The notes under the pieces are model-generated. The model was not told the origin of the DNA. It searched no databases and saw only the letters and a list, made by a program, of their open reading frames with translations. Of a stretch of DNA of 64,000 nucleotides, positions 61,439-64,000 are shown piece by piece. Each line of letters opens with the position of its first letter. Position 1 is the first letter of the stretch. The stretch covers positions 186,001 to 250,000 of the forward strand of contig NZ_JAKVIL010000004.1 of the NCBI RefSeq assembly GCF_022601675.1, written 5' to 3'. A program made the translations under genes and the position numbers. Source of the DNA: Ancylobacter gelatini. Its GTDB lineage: Bacteria; Pseudomonadota; Alphaproteobacteria; Rhizobiales; Xanthobacteraceae.

Positions 61439-61690
61439 TCAGGATCGGATCGCGCGGACGATCCAGATCAGGATGCAGGCGCCGATCACGCCGGCGACCA
61501 GATAACCCAGCCAGCCGCCGAAGCCGACGCCGATGAAGCTGAACAGGAAGCTCGCCACGGCCGCGCCGATGATGCCGAGCACGATGTTCGCCAGAATGCC
61601 GGTGCCGGTATTCATGACGGCGGAGGCGATCCAGCCCGCCAGACCGCCGATGATGATGGCGGCGATCCATCCGATTTGTGCGTCTTCCAT
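61439..61690 (-). CDS. GlsB/YeaQ/YmgE family stress response membrane protein
   Basis: An 83-residue very hydrophobic protein with three helices and glycine-rich packing motifs: WIAAIIIGGLAGWIASAVM, GILANIVLGIIGAAVASFLF and GWLGYLVAGVIGACILIWIV. Family members (PF04226) are often induced by acid or stationary phase, but their activity is unknown. The ATG at 61690 is preceded by AAGGGG. It converges on the small membrane protein gene to its left. Confidence 0.9.
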   Translation of the reverse strand: MEDAQIGWIAAIIIGGLAGWIASAVMNTGTGILANIVLGIIGAAVASFLFSFIGVGFGGWLGYLVAGVIGACILIWIVRAIRS

Positions 61691-61867
61691 GCCAATCCCC
61701 TTCATGGCGTGAGTGCGGAGCGGAAACGCCGGACGCCCCCGATCGGTTCCGGTTCGCCGCTACCTTTCGTGCCGGTGGAACGCCGGTCATGAGCGAGGCG
61801 AGCCCGGCATGTTACCGTCATTTCCGCGAGTCGTGCAGATCGGCTCATGTGCATCGGAGTGCCGGAC

Positions 61868-63121
61868 ATGAAACGCCCGAACCTGTCGCCCCGCCCCTTC
61901 CGCGCGCTGGCGGCGCGCTTTGTGGCCGCCTTGGTGCTGACGGCAGCCGCGGCCCTGCCTGCTGCCGCGCAGGAGCACGGGCGGATCGAGGTCGGCAGCG
62001 GCGTCAGCTACCAGGCGATCGGGCGCTGGGACACCGCGCGGCTCGACAGCGTGGCCTCCACGGAGGCGCCGACCTTCTTCGGGATCGATTCGGCGGCCCC
62101 GCCGGCGCGTAACGCGGTGAAGCTCTACCGCGTCACCTATCCCTCGGTCGTACCCGAGCGCGGCAACCGTCCTATCGTCGCCACCGGTCTGCTCGCCATT
62201 CCCGACACCGACGCCACGCGCTTTCCGCTGCTGTCCTACCAGCACGGCACCGTCTATGGAAAACAGCAGGTGCCCTCGTTCCCCGACCAGTCGCCGGAGA
62301 CCGCGCTCGCGCTCGCCCGCTTCGCCGCGCAGGGCTACATCGTGATCGGCGCGGATTATTTCGGCATGGGCTCCTCGACCGAACCGGAAGGATATCTCGT
62401 CAAGGAAAGCCACCAGCAGGCCACCTTCGACATGATTTCGGCGAGCCGCGCCGTGCTCGCCCATCTCAAGCTCACGGCCGGCAAGCTGGTACTGGGCGGC
62501 TGGTCGCAAGGCGGCTTCGTCACCATGGCGTTGCTGGAAAAGCTGGAGAGCGCCGGGGTGAAGGTCGCGGGGGCAGCGACCGCAAGCGCGCCGGTCGACG
62601 GCTTCCTCTGTCTCAACGGGTTCCTGTTCTTCCCGCGCGCCAATGACGCGAACTGGGTGAACTCGCTGTTCGTCCTCACCGCCTTCTCCTTCGAGAACTA
62701 TTACGGCGTTCCGGGCCTTGCCCGCTCGCTGCTGACGACAGAGGCCTATGAGGCCGGACGCAAGATCTATGAGCGCGAGCCGGTCGAGGCTGCCGACCTT
62801 CCCACCGACCTGCACAAGCTGATCCAGCCCGACTATTTCGATCCGCAATTCTTCGCCGCCTCGGCCTATGGCCGGATCCTGAAGGAGCGGACGAATGCCT
62901 ATCGCTGGGTGATCACGACCCCGGTGCGCAATTACTATGGCGAAGACGATGAGGTGATCGCGACCGATTTCGGCAAGCTGGCGGCGAGCTATCAGCACGC
63001 CATGGGGGCCGGCAATTCCCGGGTCGAGGCGATCTCGACCGGCAAGACCAACCATCGCGGCACCTACGCCACAGCCATACCGGAATGGAAGGCGTGGTTC
63101 GATTCGCTGCCGGACGACTGA
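61868..63121 (+). CDS. Secreted alpha/beta hydrolase, lipase-like
   Basis: Predicted exported esterase or lipase of about 417 residues. The signal peptide covers about 1-35 and ends in ALPAAAQ. The catalytic serine is Ser213 in GGWSQGGFV. SYQHGTVYGKQQ is a likely oxyanion region. A C-terminal region with NYYGEDDEVIATDFG and a late His (KTNHRGTY) would supply Asp and His. It resembles the secretory lipase (LIP) group more than classical lipases. Substrate unknown. The start at 61868 gives the signal peptide; an upstream ATG at 61847 adds seven residues. Confidence 0.85.
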   Translation: MKRPNLSPRPFRALAARFVAALVLTAAAALPAAAQEHGRIEVGSGVSYQAIGRWDTARLDSVASTEAPTFFGIDSAAPPARNAVKLYRVTYPSVVPERGNRPIVATGLLAIPDTDATRFPLLSYQHGTVYGKQQVPSFPDQSPETALALARFAAQGYIVIGADYFGMGSSTEPEGYLVKESHQQATFDMISASRAVLAHLKLTAGKLVLGGWSQGGFVTMALLEKLESAGVKVAGAATASAPVDGFLCLNGFLFFPRANDANWVNSLFVLTAFSFENYYGVPGLARSLLTTEAYEAGRKIYEREPVEAADLPTDLHKLIQPDYFDPQFFAASAYGRILKERTNAYRWVITTPVRNYYGEDDEVIATDFGKLAASYQHAMGAGNSRVEAISTGKTNHRGTYATAIPEWKAWFDSLPDD

Positions 63122-63212
63122 GGGCGGGCCCTCGCCTCACTCGCATTTCGCTTTCGTGCGGAACGCGAGGCCACCGGCGCGGGTTGTCTCCTGACAACAT
63201 CAGGAGGCCACG

Positions 63213-63389
63213 ATGATCATTTCCGAGCAGCACAACAAGGACAAGGCCAAGCCCGGCGAAACTCGCAAGAGCCCCGATCGGCTTGGCCCGAAATCGCCCG
63301 GCCATGCCCGCAGCGGCAATCCGCAGCAGAGCGTGCTTGCCGGCGAGGACGACGAGAAGGAAGCCACCAGCAAAGCCACGCCCCGCTAA
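63213..63389 (+). CDS. Small hydrophilic protein, 58 residues, unknown
   Basis: A short gene with a textbook ribosome binding site (CAGGAGGCCACG before ATG). The protein starts MIISEQHNKDKAKPGETRKS and is almost entirely charged or polar, with a Gly/Pro-containing middle (RLGPKSPGHARSG) and an acidic patch (AGEDDEKE). It is probably disordered. No family was recognised. A perfect hairpin spans its stop codon. It follows the hydrolase by 91 bp and is probably a separate unit. Confidence 0.65.
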   Translation: MIISEQHNKDKAKPGETRKSPDRLGPKSPGHARSGNPQQSVLAGEDDEKEATSKATPR

Positions 63390-63399
63390 AGCGGGGCGT
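63378..63399 (+). terminator. Hairpin with the stop codon in its loop
   Basis: ACGCCCCGC (63378-63386) and GCGGGGCGT (63391-63399) form a perfect 9-bp stem, and the loop TAAA contains the stop codon of the 58-residue protein. No U-tract follows, so it may be a Rho-dependent or RNA-stabilising end rather than a full intrinsic terminator. Confidence 0.5.
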
Positions 63400-63452
63400 C
63401 GGCGCGCGACGACCGCGTGGCGAGCAATTCGGATGATATGTGGGGAATTGAG

Positions 63453-63529
<77 letters not shown>

Positions 63530-63623
63530 AACGTCGGAGCGCCGTGGGCGCCGCGTCGAGTGGGGCGGGAATTACGGCAGCCCCCGCCGGGTGTCAAGCG
63601 CGTCTGACGTCATCCACAAGCGA

Positions 63624-64000
63624 TCAGCCCGGCAATTGTGGACGGCGCCCCGCGAGAATGCCGTCCATGGTCGCCATGGCGGCGATCAAAAGCGGCACGG
63701 CGAGGAATGTACCGACCGGCCCCCAGAGCCAGGTCCACAGCGCCATGGACAGGAAAACCGCGAACGGATTGAGCGACACGCGCCGCCCGACGATGAGCGG
63801 CGTCAGCACCTGCCCCTCGATGCTGGTGATCACCAGAAACGCCGCCGCCGGCAACAGGGCGGGGACCAGGGTCGGAAAGGTGACGATGCCGGCGATGGTG
63901 AGGATCAGCGTCATCACGGCCGGGCCGACATAAGGCACGTAATTGAGCACGCCCGCCAGCGCGCCCCATAGCAGCGCGTTGGGCAGGCCGAGCGCCCAGG
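63624..64000 (-). CDS. AI-2E family transporter (PerM/YdiK/TqsA), C-terminal fragment
   Basis: Membrane protein cut by the right edge; its start is outside the window. The visible 124 codons contain the conserved GLPNALLWGALAGVLNYVPY and VGPAVMTLILTI segment, a further helix pair and EGQVLTPLIVGRRVSLNPFA, all typical of the family. Members include a quorum-signal exporter and sodium/proton antiporters, so the substrate cannot be assigned. It ends near ILAGRRPQLPG. Confidence 0.9.
   Translation of the reverse strand, partial: WALGLPNALLWGALAGVLNYVPYVGPAVMTLILTIAGIVTFPTLVPALLPAAAFLVITSIEGQVLTPLIVGRRVSLNPFAVFLSMALWTWLWGPVGTFLAVPLLIAAMATMDGILAGRRPQLPG

Overview
The window is GC-rich alphaproteobacterial chromosome. 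Gene content and order fit Hyphomicrobiales (Rhizobiales), probably near Xanthobacteraceae such as Ancylobacter, Starkeya or Xanthobacter. The evidence is a 440-residue ProS without an editing insert, LpxI in place of LpxH, RNase J, a GTTC-N7-GTTC type SOS box at lexA, and the gene order trp-moa-lexA-comEC-gltX-gltA / lpx-bamA-rseP-cdsA-uppS-frr-pyrH-tsf-rpsB-dnaE / lolDC-proS-DUF1467-mce-rnj-birA-nuo. The family placement is inference; no rRNA or marker search was possible.

Left part (1-17.9 kb): the start of tpiA diverges from a plus-strand run ppiD-trpE, trpG-trpD-trpC, moaC-moeA (periplasmic folding, tryptophan synthesis, molybdenum cofactor). A three-gene cassette follows: an HpxZ/AtzH-like protein, a GntR regulator and a convergent AtzF-type allophanate hydrolase. 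It lies between moeA and lexA and looks like an accessory insertion into a core block. Then come lexA with its own SOS boxes, comEC (minus), gltX and gltA.

Middle (17.9-35.4 kb, minus strand): one long envelope, lipid and translation block reads right to left as dnaE, rpsB, tsf, pyrH, frr, uppS, cdsA, rseP, bamA, lpxD, fabZ, lpxA, lpxI, lpxB. The lpx genes overlap by 4 to 26 bases and are probably translationally coupled. Several strong hairpins sit between genes.

Upstream of dnaE is the most interesting locus: an unannotated 32-codon gene (35527-35625, minus) for a one-helix membrane peptide. It has an excellent ribosome binding site and a promoter whose -10 abuts a perfect SOS box. A second perfect SOS box lies 47 bp further upstream. 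This is the architecture expected of a LexA-controlled, SOS-induced micro-protein, analogous in design to the Caulobacter division inhibitor SidA.

Right part (35.7-64 kb): lolD-lolC, proS, DUF1467, mce, rnj and birA lead into a complete 14-gene nuo operon for complex I (nuoA to nuoN, all minus). Beyond it is an NMT1/SsuA-type ABC importer of unknown substrate, flanked by two paralogous small membrane proteins. The end holds a YeaQ/YmgE stress protein, a secreted alpha/beta hydrolase, an unlisted 58-codon hydrophilic protein gene, tRNA-Asp(GTC) and a truncated AI-2E family permease.
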